NCBI GenBank assembly: GCA_041398965.1
Contig: JAWKTT010000031.1
Location: forward strand, 1-52,057
DNA length: 52,057 bases
Source: JAWKTT01 sp041398965
GTDB taxonomy: Bacteria > Planctomycetota > Planctomycetia > Planctomycetales > Planctomycetaceae
Direction of reading: 5' to 3'
Each line of letters starts with the position of its first letter. The first letter of the stretch is position 1. The position numbers and the translations under genes are program-made. Shown here one piece after another: positions 1 to 9,965 of the stretch. The notes below the pieces were generated by a model. It was not told the origin of the DNA and did not search any database. It saw only the letters and a program-made list of their open reading frames with translations.

Positions 1-127
1 AGATTTCCCGTCGACTGGACATCGTTGTCCGGCCACTTGTCGCGAGATTTCGATCGTAATGGATGTCCAGTAAATGAGAGGAGAAAGGACGCCGCCGTAG
101 ACCGCAAACCGGGGAACGCCCCCTGAT

Positions 128-1663
128 TCAGGAGTGAGACCGCTTCAAAAACTCGGCCATCCGTTCGCCAATCAGAACACTCGGAGCATTGGTATTTCCG
201 GAGGTAACACTCGGCATGATCGACGCATCAGCAACTCGTAGGCCGTCGACTCCATGCACTCGCAACTCGTGATCGACAACCGCCATCGGACTGTGCCCCA
301 TGCGGCAGGTGCTCGTCGGGTGGAAGTACGTCGAGACACTGTTGCGTATGAAGTTGATCATGTCGCTGCGACCGAGTGGGCCGGGCATCACCTCGCGAGC
401 ACGAAACTCTCTGAAGGATTCGGAGGCACCAATCTCTCGGCACAACTCCACTGCAGCGAGCATCGCGTTGACGTCGGCATCGCGAGAGAGGAAATTCACG
501 TCGATCAACGGGGCGTCGTCTGGGTTGGCACTCGCCAGCTTTACTGTCCCGCGAGATGCCGGCCGAACAACACTCGGGCTGATCGTGTAGCACTGGTCGT
601 GAGGCAATTGCCCCGCCAACTCGGGCGACGCCAATGGAAACTCCAGAAATACTGGCTGAATGTCCGGACCGAGCAGTCGCGAGTCAGACTTCCACCACAA
701 CGTACTCTCGGCTCCGTTGTTCTTGACTGGCGGAAGCGGACCGTTGCATTCATACACCAGTCCGGCGAGCAGGGGGTGATCCTGCAAATTGCGCCCGACC
801 CCTTTCAAGTCGACAACCGGCGAGATACCCAATGGATTCAGGTCTCGCTCGGGTCCGATCCCTGAGAGCATCAGGATGCGCGGCGAACCGATCACCCCAG
901 CACTTAAGATCACCTCCCGGTCAACACTCGCCTGACAGACTTGGCCCTCGTGTCGGTATTCGACCCCAACACACTTCGTCCCGACCATCAACAGTCGATC
1001 GGTCTGCGCGTGCGTCATGACTGTAAGATTTGGACGAGCGAGAGCCGGACGGAGGTAGCCATCGACGACAGTAAATCGCTTTCCATCCTTCACCGTAAAG
1101 TTGAAGTAGCCAACGCCGAGCATCTCGGGACCGTTGATGTCGTCGAGCACGGGGAGTCCGACCTCGCGTCCCCCTTCAATGAAGGCGGTGGCGAGTGGGT
1201 TTGGATCGACAGGGGGCGAAACGTAAATCGGTCCCCCGACACCACGCAAGTCGGAGGGACGACCTTGCCAGTCTTCGATCTTGCGGAACACCGGCAGGAC
1301 GTCGGCCCAACTCCAACCGGGGCAACCCGAGTAGGCCCAACTGTCGAAATCCGACGAATGACCACGAACCCAGGCACTCGCATTATGACTGTGGCAGCCT
1401 CCGAGCATCTTGCCACGCGGCAGATGATCGACTCTCTGGAAACAACTCCTGAGTGGCTGTGTCTTCCAACCCCAGTCGAGTTCACCATAGAAGAGGGACG
1501 TCCAGCGACGAGGGTCTTTGACGTCGGGATGATCGTCCCCCCCGCCCCCTTCGAGCAGCAGCACTCGACACTCCGGGTCTTCGGTGAGTCGCGAGGCCAC
1601 TACGCAACCAGCCGAACCAGCGCCGACAACGATGTAGTCATAAGTTTGACGGTGGGTCGTCAT
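128..1663 (-). CDS. GMC-family FAD-dependent oxidoreductase (choline/alcohol dehydrogenase-like)
   Basis: A 511-residue flavoprotein of the glucose-methanol-choline family, which oxidises alcohols to aldehydes or ketones using FAD. The N-terminal FAD-binding Rossmann motif GAGSAG lies at residues 14-19, with the ADP-ribose-binding glutamate in LLLEGG near residue 38. The first GMC signature is present in variant form (RGKMLGGCHSHNAS), the second is GVIGSPRILMLSGIGP, and the C-terminal catalytic region contains the His in YFHPTSTCRMG and the Asn in SGNTNAPS. No signal peptide is visible, so it is probably cytoplasmic. Its ATG overlaps the TGA of the upstream kinase gene (ATGA), which implies translational coupling to a signalling protein. 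The substrate cannot be read from sequence; 'choline dehydrogenase' would be an over-call. Confidence 0.93.
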   Translation of the reverse strand: MTTHRQTYDYIVVGAGSAGCVVASRLTEDPECRVLLLEGGGGDDHPDVKDPRRWTSLFYGELDWGWKTQPLRSCFQRVDHLPRGKMLGGCHSHNASAWVRGHSSDFDSWAYSGCPGWSWADVLPVFRKIEDWQGRPSDLRGVGGPIYVSPPVDPNPLATAFIEGGREVGLPVLDDINGPEMLGVGYFNFTVKDGKRFTVVDGYLRPALARPNLTVMTHAQTDRLLMVGTKCVGVEYRHEGQVCQASVDREVILSAGVIGSPRILMLSGIGPERDLNPLGISPVVDLKGVGRNLQDHPLLAGLVYECNGPLPPVKNNGAESTLWWKSDSRLLGPDIQPVFLEFPLASPELAGQLPHDQCYTISPSVVRPASRGTVKLASANPDDAPLIDVNFLSRDADVNAMLAAVELCREIGASESFREFRAREVMPGPLGRSDMINFIRNSVSTYFHPTSTCRMGHSPMAVVDHELRVHGVDGLRVADASIMPSVTSGNTNAPSVLIGERMAEFLKRSHS

Positions 1664-4600
1664 GTGAGAGACTCCAGCAATTTCTTCGCGGCAATCAGGT
1701 CCGACGTGTCGAATCCTTCAGTAAATTCCTTGTAGATTGGTTCAAGAAGGTCCCGTGCGGCAACCGCGTGTCCCTGCTTCTGCAACAGTCTGGCCCAACT
1801 GTTTGCGGCCCTTAGTTCGAGAGACTTGGCCTCTTGACTGCGCGCAAGTTCGAGGGCTTCTCGGTAACAAGACTCCGCATCTTGAACCGCATTGGCATCA
1901 CGGGTGAGCATGAGCTTTCCTCGCAATCGAGGAATCTCCGATACAAAGAACGCTTCTCCGGTCTCGGCGGCAAATTGGGTGGCATCCTTAAGTGCCAAGA
2001 CCGCGTCGTCGTACTTCCCCCCCTTCGCACATGCCTCTGCCAGTAAAATGTAGTAGTAATGGCTCCCGAGTTCTGATCCTTGAGCTCTCCAGTCGACAAT
2101 CCCTTTTCGGATCTCGACGATTGCTTCCTCGGCTCGGCCTTGCTGTGCGATGGCCCAGCCATGCATGACCCCGCACCAGCCGTACCAGAAGGCAAATCCA
2201 TTTTGAAGTGCAATCGCTAACGCATTTTCGGCAGTCGTTCGTGTCTTCTCGACGTCACGCCGAAACTGATGAACCCACTGCGAAAAACTAATCGCCAACG
2301 CCGCGCTAAACGTGTGATCAAGGCTCAACGCGATACGAACCGCGGCATCGCTATGTGCCAACGACTGTTCCGGCTTGCCCAGTAGCCATGTTGCCCACGA
2401 AAGGTAACTCCGCGAAGCGATCCAAGGGTCAACGACATCGTATCGATTGAGTTCGGATCGTAACTCCGACGTCGGCTCAATGGAGATGAGTGCTTCCAGA
2501 TAAGGAACGGCTTCCGCCGGATGACCATCATAAACCGGCGGCCCCCCACGAGCTCGATTTGCGGCGACGATATAGTGGGGCGTGTGCGTCTGCTCGGCGA
2601 TGTTTAACAATTGCTTGCCAAGCTCGCGAGCTTTGGGGTACTTGGCTTGAAGCAGGTAGTAGCGGAACATGCCGTACAACACGGGAAACTGTTCCGTCGT
2701 CTGCCCCAGCTTGTCGCAGAGTTCGTGAGCCCTCGAGTAGGCGTATTCAACTTCCGGCGCGCTGTATCCGATCGTCGCCTGCAAAGGGATACCAAGTGCC
2801 GTAAACATGTTCAGTTCTCGGCGCCATCGTTCCGGAGATTCGGGGAGTAACTGAAGCAGCTCGATTCCTCGATGATAGTGTTGAATCGCTTCTTTATGAG
2901 CACGCTTTTGCAGTGAACGCGCCCCTGCTTTGTCCCAGTAATCGATCGCCTTTTCGATCACATCGGCTTCGGTGAAGTGCTGTGCGATAATTTCCGGCTG
3001 TGTCGTGGCGAGTTCGCTGAACTTCGATTCGAGGGTCTCTGCGATGCGTCGATGAAACATCTGACGCCGCTGCTTCACGAGCGATCCGTAGGCCGCATCC
3101 TGAATGAGTGCGTGCTTAAACTGGTACTGCGTGCGCGGCGCACGACCTCGTGCGACCAAAACCTCCGCTGCGACGAGTTTGTCCAGTTGCAACTGCAGTT
3201 CGGAAGGTTGAAAGGGGGAGACGGCAAAGATCAATTCTTGCGAAAACTCGCGACCGATTGTGGCCCCGAGTTGGGCAACTTCGATATTCGCGTCAATGCG
3301 GTCGAGACGTGTCATCAACAGGTCTTGCAACGTTGCTGGGATTTCCCGAGACCTCTCACTGGCCATCGAACCTGACGAGCCCGACGCCGATGACCACGAG
3401 TTGGAGAATTCCGAAGGAGCCTGTTCCTCAGTGTTGTCTCGCGACTCGATCGCCATGCGGGCGAATTCTTCAACGAACAGGGGGACTCCGTCTGTCCTTT
3501 CCACAATCTGATCGATGACCGATTGCGGGATGCTCCGGTCGCCAGCCCGTCGCTGCACCATCTCGCCAATCTGCCGCCGCGTCAGTCGGTTGAGCGCGAT
3601 CTGAGTCTGATGCGCCATGCTCTTCCAGGGAGTGACGAATTCCGGTCGAAAGGTGAGCAAGGTGAGGATCGAGTCATTCAGCCCGTGAGAGACGAACCCT
3701 TCGAGGAACTCGAGCGTCGTCGGATCGACCCAGTGCAGGTCTTCGACAATCAACAGGACGGGATGTTCGTACACCAGTTCTCGAAGCCACTCGATGAGCA
3801 GTTCGAATGTCAGTTCCTTCTGACGCTGCGGATCGAGGTCGAGCGCGGGATAGCGGTTTCCCAGTGGTATTGACAGCAGAGCCGCCAGCAGGGCGACTTG
3901 CTTATCTGAGTCAAGGTTCAAAGGAGCCAACTGGTTCACCAGTTTGTCCAGTTTGACCTCGGGCGGGTCCATGCGATCGATGCGACACCTTCGATGAAAA
4001 TACTCGATCACCGGATACAAACTGCTGCTCTGAAACTGGGGAGATGATCGCAGTTCGATGATCGTGGGCTCACCCTTTTTGAGGACACGGGAGGAATCAT
4101 CCCCTGCCGACTCTCCAATGTCGGGGTGAACATGTTGTCGCAGTGTTTGGACAAGTCGGGATTTTCCCAGACCGGCTTCGCCGATCAACAGCACGACTTG
4201 CCCCATCCCTTCGGTCGCCTGCTCCCAACGCTCTCGCAGAAGTCCGACTTCCAGATCTCGTCCCACCAACGGAGTCATTCCCTCCGTTTCTTCGCTGGTT
4301 GCTTGTTCCGAGGTCCGTTCGCAGACCATCCGGAACAGTTCCTTCGTCGTGTCACCGCGGAGTTGCTGTGGGCCGAGCGACTCCCATTCGAAACGGGTGG
4401 GCAACAGTCGCTTCACGTCACTCGTCACCGACACGGCATCGAGCTTTGCCACACGGTCCAATTGTGTGATGACGTTTAACACCTGGCCGACGATCGACAG
4501 GCCGCCCGCTTGTGGTCCCTTGTCCTGCACAATCGCCTGATCGCAGTGGACGACAGCATACGATCGGATTCGAACCGATCGAGTTCGCTGTCGTTTTCGG

Positions 4601-6123
4601 TTGAATTCCTCCATCCGATCGAGCAATTGGCGACCACACCGGACAGCACGCAGGGAAGCATCCTCCATTGCTGTGGGGTATCCAAAGCAGACCAGCGTTC
4701 CATCGACGGTTTCCTGATAAGTGGTTCCGCCGCAGTCCTTTGCAACGTCGCGGCAGACCTTTTGGAACTCTCGCAGCAATTCCTGTTGCTCCTCCATGTC
4801 GAGCGATTCGACTGCTTCGCTGCCGGTGAAGACATCACAACCAAACATCACCAGTGTGATCCGTCGCCGCAATGCCTCACGCGATCGATGGGTCGACGAT
4901 GGTGATGACGAATCGACTTCCTGAACGCGTTCGGCAACGGCTCCTTCTTTCGTCGGCTCGACAGGGGGCAGTGGCGATGAAAACTCAGAAATCGTCGGTG
5001 GACGATAGGTCAGCTCGTTGACGGGATCCGCCTCGACCAACTTTGCCGGATTGATTCTTGGAGCCGAAGGGGCCGAGCGGGCGTCGTCGGCCAACAGTGC
5101 AAGCAGTTCTTCGGCAAGATCTCCAGCGGTCGTAAAACGATGGCGAAGGTGTTTGTCGAGTGCTTTCAGGCAAACTCGTTCCAACTCTTTGGGAATGTCC
5201 GCAACAAGTTGCCTTGGGGGTTGCGGTTCGTCTTCCTGAATCTGCCGCAAGAGTTCGCGACTCGTCTTGGCTTGAAAGGGAAGCCGACCGGTCAGCATGC
5301 GATAGAGAATGACCCCCAACGCATAAATGTCGGTTCGGCCATCGATGCGATGCCCTTCTCCTCGGGTTTGCTCGGGTGACATATAAGAGGGCGTCCCCGC
5401 AATGACTCCCCGTTGTTCTCCCGTCATCTGGGCATCGCTCAGCCCCAGTCCGAAGTCGACGATGACCGGTGTCAGCCGATCGGTCATGATGATGTTCGCA
5501 GGCTTGAGATCGCGATGCACCACCCGCTGAGAATGGGCGTGTGCCAACGCGTTCGCAATCGCTGCCGTGATCTGGGCGGACTCCTGCCATGTATACCGCT
5601 GGTTCTTCAGTTTCGCCGCAAGGCTCTCACCGTCCAGGTAACTCGACACGATGTAACACTGTCGCCCCTCGATGCCGACGTCAAAGACAGAAACGATCCC
5701 AGTGTGATTCAACTTGGCAAGCTGTCGGGCTTCCGCCAGAAACTGTTGTTGCGTTACCGCCGATTTGACGTCGAGGCGAGGAGCCTTGATGGCGACCTGG
5801 CGGTCCAACTGGGTGTCGTATCCGAGATAGACTGTCCCGAATCCCCCTTCACCCAGCATGCCGCGGACTTCGTACCGTCCGAATGCCTGGGGAACGCTCA
5901 TGACGGTAGTCTCAAGCTTTCCCGATTGTTGCTGATCACTATTCGGTTGAACGGCGTTCCGTTGGTCGTTTTTGGCCTTCTCGACCGCGCCGAGATTGAT
6001 CTGTCCGCCAATCGACGACTCAATCGTCTCGATGGAGTCGTGACGGGGCAACGACGGATCCGAGTCTGACCCGGACCGTGCGCCGTTGTACTCATTGTCA
6101 TCAGGATCCAGGGGTCCGGCCAC
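1660..6123 (-). CDS. Giant Ser/Thr kinase - cyclase-like - ATPase - TPR signalling protein
   Basis: A 1487-residue fusion. A Hanks-type kinase comes first: GEGGFG at 91-96, Lys113, HRDLKPAN at 203-210 and DFG at 223-225, so it looks active. A class III nucleotide-cyclase-like domain spans roughly residues 425-620. It keeps one metal Asp (CDVF) and the second Asp (TVDGTLVCFG), but the usual KxxGD is replaced by QETVD, so the adenine-selecting Lys is missing. A STAND/AAA-type ATPase follows, with Walker A GEAGLGKS near residue 650. The rest is TPR-like helical repeats. The start is GTG, chosen because a GGGAGGGG Shine-Dalgarno sequence sits about 5 bases upstream. Such fusions sense cell state through the TPRs and ATPase and signal by phosphorylation. 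The coupled partner is the GMC oxidoreductase; the input signal is unknown. Confidence 0.93.
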   Translation of the reverse strand: MAGPLDPDDNEYNGARSGSDSDPSLPRHDSIETIESSIGGQINLGAVEKAKNDQRNAVQPNSDQQQSGKLETTVMSVPQAFGRYEVRGMLGEGGFGTVYLGYDTQLDRQVAIKAPRLDVKSAVTQQQFLAEARQLAKLNHTGIVSVFDVGIEGRQCYIVSSYLDGESLAAKLKNQRYTWQESAQITAAIANALAHAHSQRVVHRDLKPANIIMTDRLTPVIVDFGLGLSDAQMTGEQRGVIAGTPSYMSPEQTRGEGHRIDGRTDIYALGVILYRMLTGRLPFQAKTSRELLRQIQEDEPQPPRQLVADIPKELERVCLKALDKHLRHRFTTAGDLAEELLALLADDARSAPSAPRINPAKLVEADPVNELTYRPPTISEFSSPLPPVEPTKEGAVAERVQEVDSSSPSSTHRSREALRRRITLVMFGCDVFTGSEAVESLDMEEQQELLREFQKVCRDVAKDCGGTTYQETVDGTLVCFGYPTAMEDASLRAVRCGRQLLDRMEEFNRKRQRTRSVRIRSYAVVHCDQAIVQDKGPQAGGLSIVGQVLNVITQLDRVAKLDAVSVTSDVKRLLPTRFEWESLGPQQLRGDTTKELFRMVCERTSEQATSEETEGMTPLVGRDLEVGLLRERWEQATEGMGQVVLLIGEAGLGKSRLVQTLRQHVHPDIGESAGDDSSRVLKKGEPTIIELRSSPQFQSSSLYPVIEYFHRRCRIDRMDPPEVKLDKLVNQLAPLNLDSDKQVALLAALLSIPLGNRYPALDLDPQRQKELTFELLIEWLRELVYEHPVLLIVEDLHWVDPTTLEFLEGFVSHGLNDSILTLLTFRPEFVTPWKSMAHQTQIALNRLTRRQIGEMVQRRAGDRSIPQSVIDQIVERTDGVPLFVEEFARMAIESRDNTEEQAPSEFSNSWSSASGSSGSMASERSREIPATLQDLLMTRLDRIDANIEVAQLGATIGREFSQELIFAVSPFQPSELQLQLDKLVAAEVLVARGRAPRTQYQFKHALIQDAAYGSLVKQRRQMFHRRIAETLESKFSELATTQPEIIAQHFTEADVIEKAIDYWDKAGARSLQKRAHKEAIQHYHRGIELLQLLPESPERWRRELNMFTALGIPLQATIGYSAPEVEYAYSRAHELCDKLGQTTEQFPVLYGMFRYYLLQAKYPKARELGKQLLNIAEQTHTPHYIVAANRARGGPPVYDGHPAEAVPYLEALISIEPTSELRSELNRYDVVDPWIASRSYLSWATWLLGKPEQSLAHSDAAVRIALSLDHTFSAALAISFSQWVHQFRRDVEKTRTTAENALAIALQNGFAFWYGWCGVMHGWAIAQQGRAEEAIVEIRKGIVDWRAQGSELGSHYYYILLAEACAKGGKYDDAVLALKDATQFAAETGEAFFVSEIPRLRGKLMLTRDANAVQDAESCYREALELARSQEAKSLELRAANSWARLLQKQGHAVAARDLLEPIYKEFTEGFDTSDLIAAKKLLESLT

Positions 6124-6306
6124 GCTTACCCCTCCCTCTCTTACGAACCCAAAACGGGCAAATTTTTGCCGCCATCATCAATCAACAAGACGCAGCCCTC
6201 GCTCAGCACATTCTAAAGGGACATCACCAGGATGTCACGACACATGACCGATCCACGCCGGCAATGCGGGAAAACATTCACAGACAACCGATGAACCTGT
6301 CCTGCA

Positions 6307-7885
6307 TCACGGCCTGTCCAGAGGTGCGAAAGGGAACAAAGTCGAAGGGACATGCTGCTCTGCCATGATTTTGGCAATTCGAGCCACGATCTCGGGGTGA
6401 GCCTTCGCAACGTTTCTCTGTTCGCCGATGTCATCTTTGAGGTTGTAGAGTTCAATCGACATGTCGACCGCTTCGCCCGGTTTCCACTTCTTCAACAGGT
6501 TCTGACGAATCCCTTTCCAGTCTCCCAGCCGCACCGCCTGTTGACCGCCATAACTCGGGAATTCCCAGTACAAGAACTCTCGAGGCTGCTGACGATCAGG
6601 CAGCCCCAGGAGGGTCGGAGCAAACGAAACACCATCCGTCTCGCCAGCAGGTGGAGCCGCTCCTCCTGCAAGTTCCAGGAGAGTCGGCGTCCAGTCATCG
6701 AACCCCGTGGGACGATTCGACATCGTTCCGGCGGGCACATGTCCCGGCCATCGCACGATCATCGGCACGCGGATGCCCTTCATAGAGAGACCCCTTCAAC
6801 CCTTTGAATGGACCGGCAGACTGAAGAACGCCGAGTCCGATCCCCAGACGATCGTAGGCCATTGTCCGATGTGAACACAAAGATGGTTTCTCCAGTCAAC
6901 TTCAGTTCTTCAATGAGGTCCATCATCTTCCCGACATCTCGGTCCATCCGGAGGTGACCATCGCCGAAGTAAGCTGTCACGCGGTGATGGATGCGGTAGA
7001 TATCCTTTTCCTCCTTTCGTAGCCTGGGTCATCCCATTGGCCGACGTGCATCCCTTTAGAGAGTCCTCCGGCACCTGCAGAGCCAAGTGGGGACGGTCGT
7101 CGGGTAGTACAGAAAAGAAAGGTTGTTCCGAGTTGTCGCGAATGAACTTGAGGGCTTTCCTGTCCGCACAGAGATCGGGGACATACTGTTCGCCCGTCAG
7201 GCCCCGATTGTTCCCCTCCAGCAGACGATACTGGTCGCTGTTAATGACGACGTAGTAAGGATAGAAGTTATGAGCGTGCCCGGACATGTGTAACCAAAGA
7301 AGCGATCGAAACCTTGTTTCATCGTTCCCTGAGTTTGATTCTGAGCCAAGCCCCACTTCCCGAACGCCCCGGTGGCATACCCCAATTGCTTGAAGCGTTC
7401 CGCCAACGTCACCTCTTCGTCGGGGATCGGTGCCTGCCCAACGTAGAGTTTCGGCATCTTGGGATTCTCGGTTGGCTTCGTCGCCAGCCCATGGTTGTCC
7501 CGAATCGCAACGTCCCCGTGTGCTTACCAGTCATCAGCACACAACGCGACGTCGCACAAACGGCGTTCCCGGAATAGTGATCCGTGAATCGCATCCCCTC
7601 CTTGGCCATCTGGTCGATCCGGGGGGTCCGAATCTTCTTTTGACCATAACAACCCAATTCGGCATACCCCAGTCGTTAGCGACAATCAGGATCACATTCG
7701 CCGCGATTTGACTCGCGGCTGTCACCCGCGTGGCAAAACTCGACACCAACATCAACAATATGAGGAGCGACAGGTGACCTGCAACGGACCGACATGGTCC
7801 CACAATGTGGTCCATGACATCCCCCCGCGATCCACAACTCCCTTTGCGACTCTCCCTGTCGAACGTCTGTCATTACAGTTTTCAT
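6307..7885 (-). pseudogene. Secreted type I sulfatase, frame-disrupted
   Basis: Pieces of one alkaline-phosphatase-superfamily sulfatase are spread over all three minus frames. In order they are: a signal peptide and NVILIVANDWG (normally ADD at the calcium site); GCYGQKKIRTPRIDQMAKEG; the active-site block VCATSRCVLMTGKHTG; a conserved GKWGLAQ; PHLALQVPEDSLKG; FTSDNG; and the C-terminal block from GIRVPMIVRWPGH to the stop. The formylglycine motif reads C-A-T-S-R, where planctomycete enzymes usually have C-A-P-S-R. At least five frame changes are needed. The likely start is the ATG at 7885, which follows a GGAGGAG ribosome-binding site at 7891-7897, although the signal peptide is then reached through another frameshift. 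Single-base repairs restore family consensus at several points, so sequencing error is as likely as decay. Confidence 0.8.
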
Positions 7886-8547
7886 TGGAACTCCTCCAGG
7901 GACAAATCAAATAACAACAGAGACCTTCTTCGTGAAAGTAAGGTCAAGGAAATCATCCGAATTCTTGGGAACAACGAGCGATTTCAAAGTCGACACCAGG
8001 CCCCAAAGAGACCTCGCCACAATCGGCCTTCTTCCCCCATTGTCTCCTTCAAGACGACAACACGCTCAGGGGGACTCCAAGGGATTGTGACCAACTCCCC
8101 CATGCGACACAAACCAATTCGCCCCAATCATGAAGCGTGGGGCCAAACGGAGCAGGGAGGCGAAAGTGTTCTTACCTGTGTATGCAAACCGTGTTTCGCC
8201 CTCAAGCCCCCCCCTTGTTCAACGCTCGACATTCATCATGTGTGCAGTCTTCATGGCGATGGACGACCCGAACTCCTCGCTTCTCCGGCAATCGTGCTCC
8301 ATGTCTCGAAGAACGCTTCCGAGGGGAGGAGCAGACTCGCAACGGGTGGCACCTCCGTTTGGGGGATTGGCATGATGACGAATGCCGACATTGACACGGA
8401 AAACGTGGTCGCAATTGACCGGGGGGGATGAGACCATAGAATGGGGTTTTGTCGCCCTCTTTGCAGTATCGCGACCCTCCTTTCTGCGGAAGGGTGAGCC
8501 GATCGGCATCTTCCTCCGTCCAATGGCATTTCTGTGGAGTCTGGTTC
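7886..8547. other. Divergent intergenic region between the sulfatase and the DUF1573 gene
   Basis: About 660 bases between two divergent genes. Overlapping open frames exist on both strands, but none has a family motif, a convincing start or coding-like composition. The 3' side has several C and G homopolymers (around 8211 and 8421), which fits the indel-rich state of both neighbours. It must contain the promoters of both genes, but I could not place them. Confidence 0.5.
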
Positions 8548-9738
8548 ATGAATGGGAAATCATTCGTTTATGTTTTTGCGGTGCTGTGCGCCGTGATTGG
8601 GGGTGGGGTGTTCGTTGCAACTCAACTTGCAGCTCCCCCTGTTGACAAAGAAGAATTGATCAAAGAGGTGCTGGCAGGTGAAGACCTGACAGCGATGGCC
8701 AACCCGTTCGAGAAGCCCGCAAATGGCCCTTTTGGAAAGGCGGAGATTTTACATCTCGTTCGACTTCGAGAGATGGGCGTCAGCTGCTAACGCACGACTT
8801 CGTCATTAAGAAACATTGGAGATGGTCCGTTGCAACTTGCCAAGGGGCCGAGTACCTGTAAGTGTACGATGAGCAAACTGGCAACGAACTCGTTTCGGCT
8901 CCGGGCGAGTCGACGGTTACCTAACTCGAGTGGGGACGAAAGAGGCAAACGAGGAGTTCAGCCAGCAGGCGACCATCTGGACCGACGATCCGAGTTTGTT
9001 TTCCGAAGATGACAAGTCGAACGGCGGGATCGTACTGGTCGTCAGAAGTGTGTGCTGCCATCACTCTTTCTTACTCCCGATTACGTGTCGCTGGGGACGA
9101 TCAGTGACAACGATCCGACGAAGTTCTCAGCGGCTGTCGCGTCCAAAATCTTCGACGATGCCGCTCCGGTCCTGGACGGAACACCCGCGGCATTCATCGA
9201 TGTCGAGACCTTACCGCTGTCGAAGGAAGAACTCGCCGAAGTCAACGGATTGTCGGGGATTCGTGTCAATGTCACCATCAAGCCAGAGATGCCGTTGGGG
9301 GACTTCTCGGAGAAAATTTGGTTCTCGACCCCGAAGGTTCCGGGGTACAGGATGTCGCTCGAAATCAGTGGTCGACGTCAGGGGCCGTTTTTGTTTGTCG
9401 GAGAAGACTGGCACGACAAAAGCTCGACCATCCGCCTTGGCGACTTCCCGGCAAAGAAGGGGAAGAAAGTACGCATCAGCATCTTTTCCGCCGAGAAAGA
9501 TGGCCCATTGACATTGGAAGTTGCTGAACAGGACCCAGCCGAGATGATCGTGAAGATTCATCAACGGGAGGGAGATGTCAACGATGGTCAGGTTCAACAC
9601 TATGTCGATGTCGAAATCCCCGCCGGCCTGCCCCCGGCACGACGGGTGTACGAGAAGGGGGGCTACATCGTGATTAAGACAAGTCACCCTCAAGTCCCGA
9701 CAATGAAACTGAGAGTCTCGTACATCTCGGGGACCTGA
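8548..9738 (+). pseudogene. Membrane-anchored DUF1573 protein, frame-disrupted
   Basis: It starts with ATG at 8548, giving MNGKSF and then a hydrophobic anchor (VYVFAVLCAVIGGGVFVATQ). The DUF1573 core is readable across frames: an FDF block near 8760, HDFVIKN near 8800, then GDGPLQLAKGPSTCKCTMSK at 8818-8877 with the characteristic Cys pair, and QQATIWTDDP near 8960. The last 228 residues (9052-9738) are in one frame and form a long extracellular part. At least four single-base changes in 8750-9050 would restore one protein of roughly 390 residues. DUF1573 is an immunoglobulin-like ASPM-SPD-2-Hydin-type fold of uncertain role, common in Planctomycetes and Bacteroidetes. A tetraheme cytochrome gene follows 227 bases downstream on the same strand. 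Because the breaks repair so simply, sequencing error is likely. Confidence 0.75.
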
Positions 9739-9965
9739 GTTTCTGGGGGCCACGAAGTCAACTCTCGTGCAGTTGCTCCCAAAGTGAAGTCGTCACATCG
9801 CAAAGAGTGCCCGTCACGGCGATTGATCCGAGAGAACGATTGGTTCCGCACTTGACAGCCGGGGGGCGAATGCCGGAGAGTTCGCGGCGCAGGAGAGATG
9901 GGCCGTCGGTAGATGTTGACTGCGGCATCGACGGAGTGTTGGTTTCAGGAAAGGAGTCGTAGCTC

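Noticed and set aside
1..127. Inverted repeat ACTGGACATC ... GATGTCCAGT near the left edge
   Set aside because: The arms are real (13-22 and 61-70 approximately) but short and widely spaced with no T-run; the partial likeness at 28770-28790 is probably chance.
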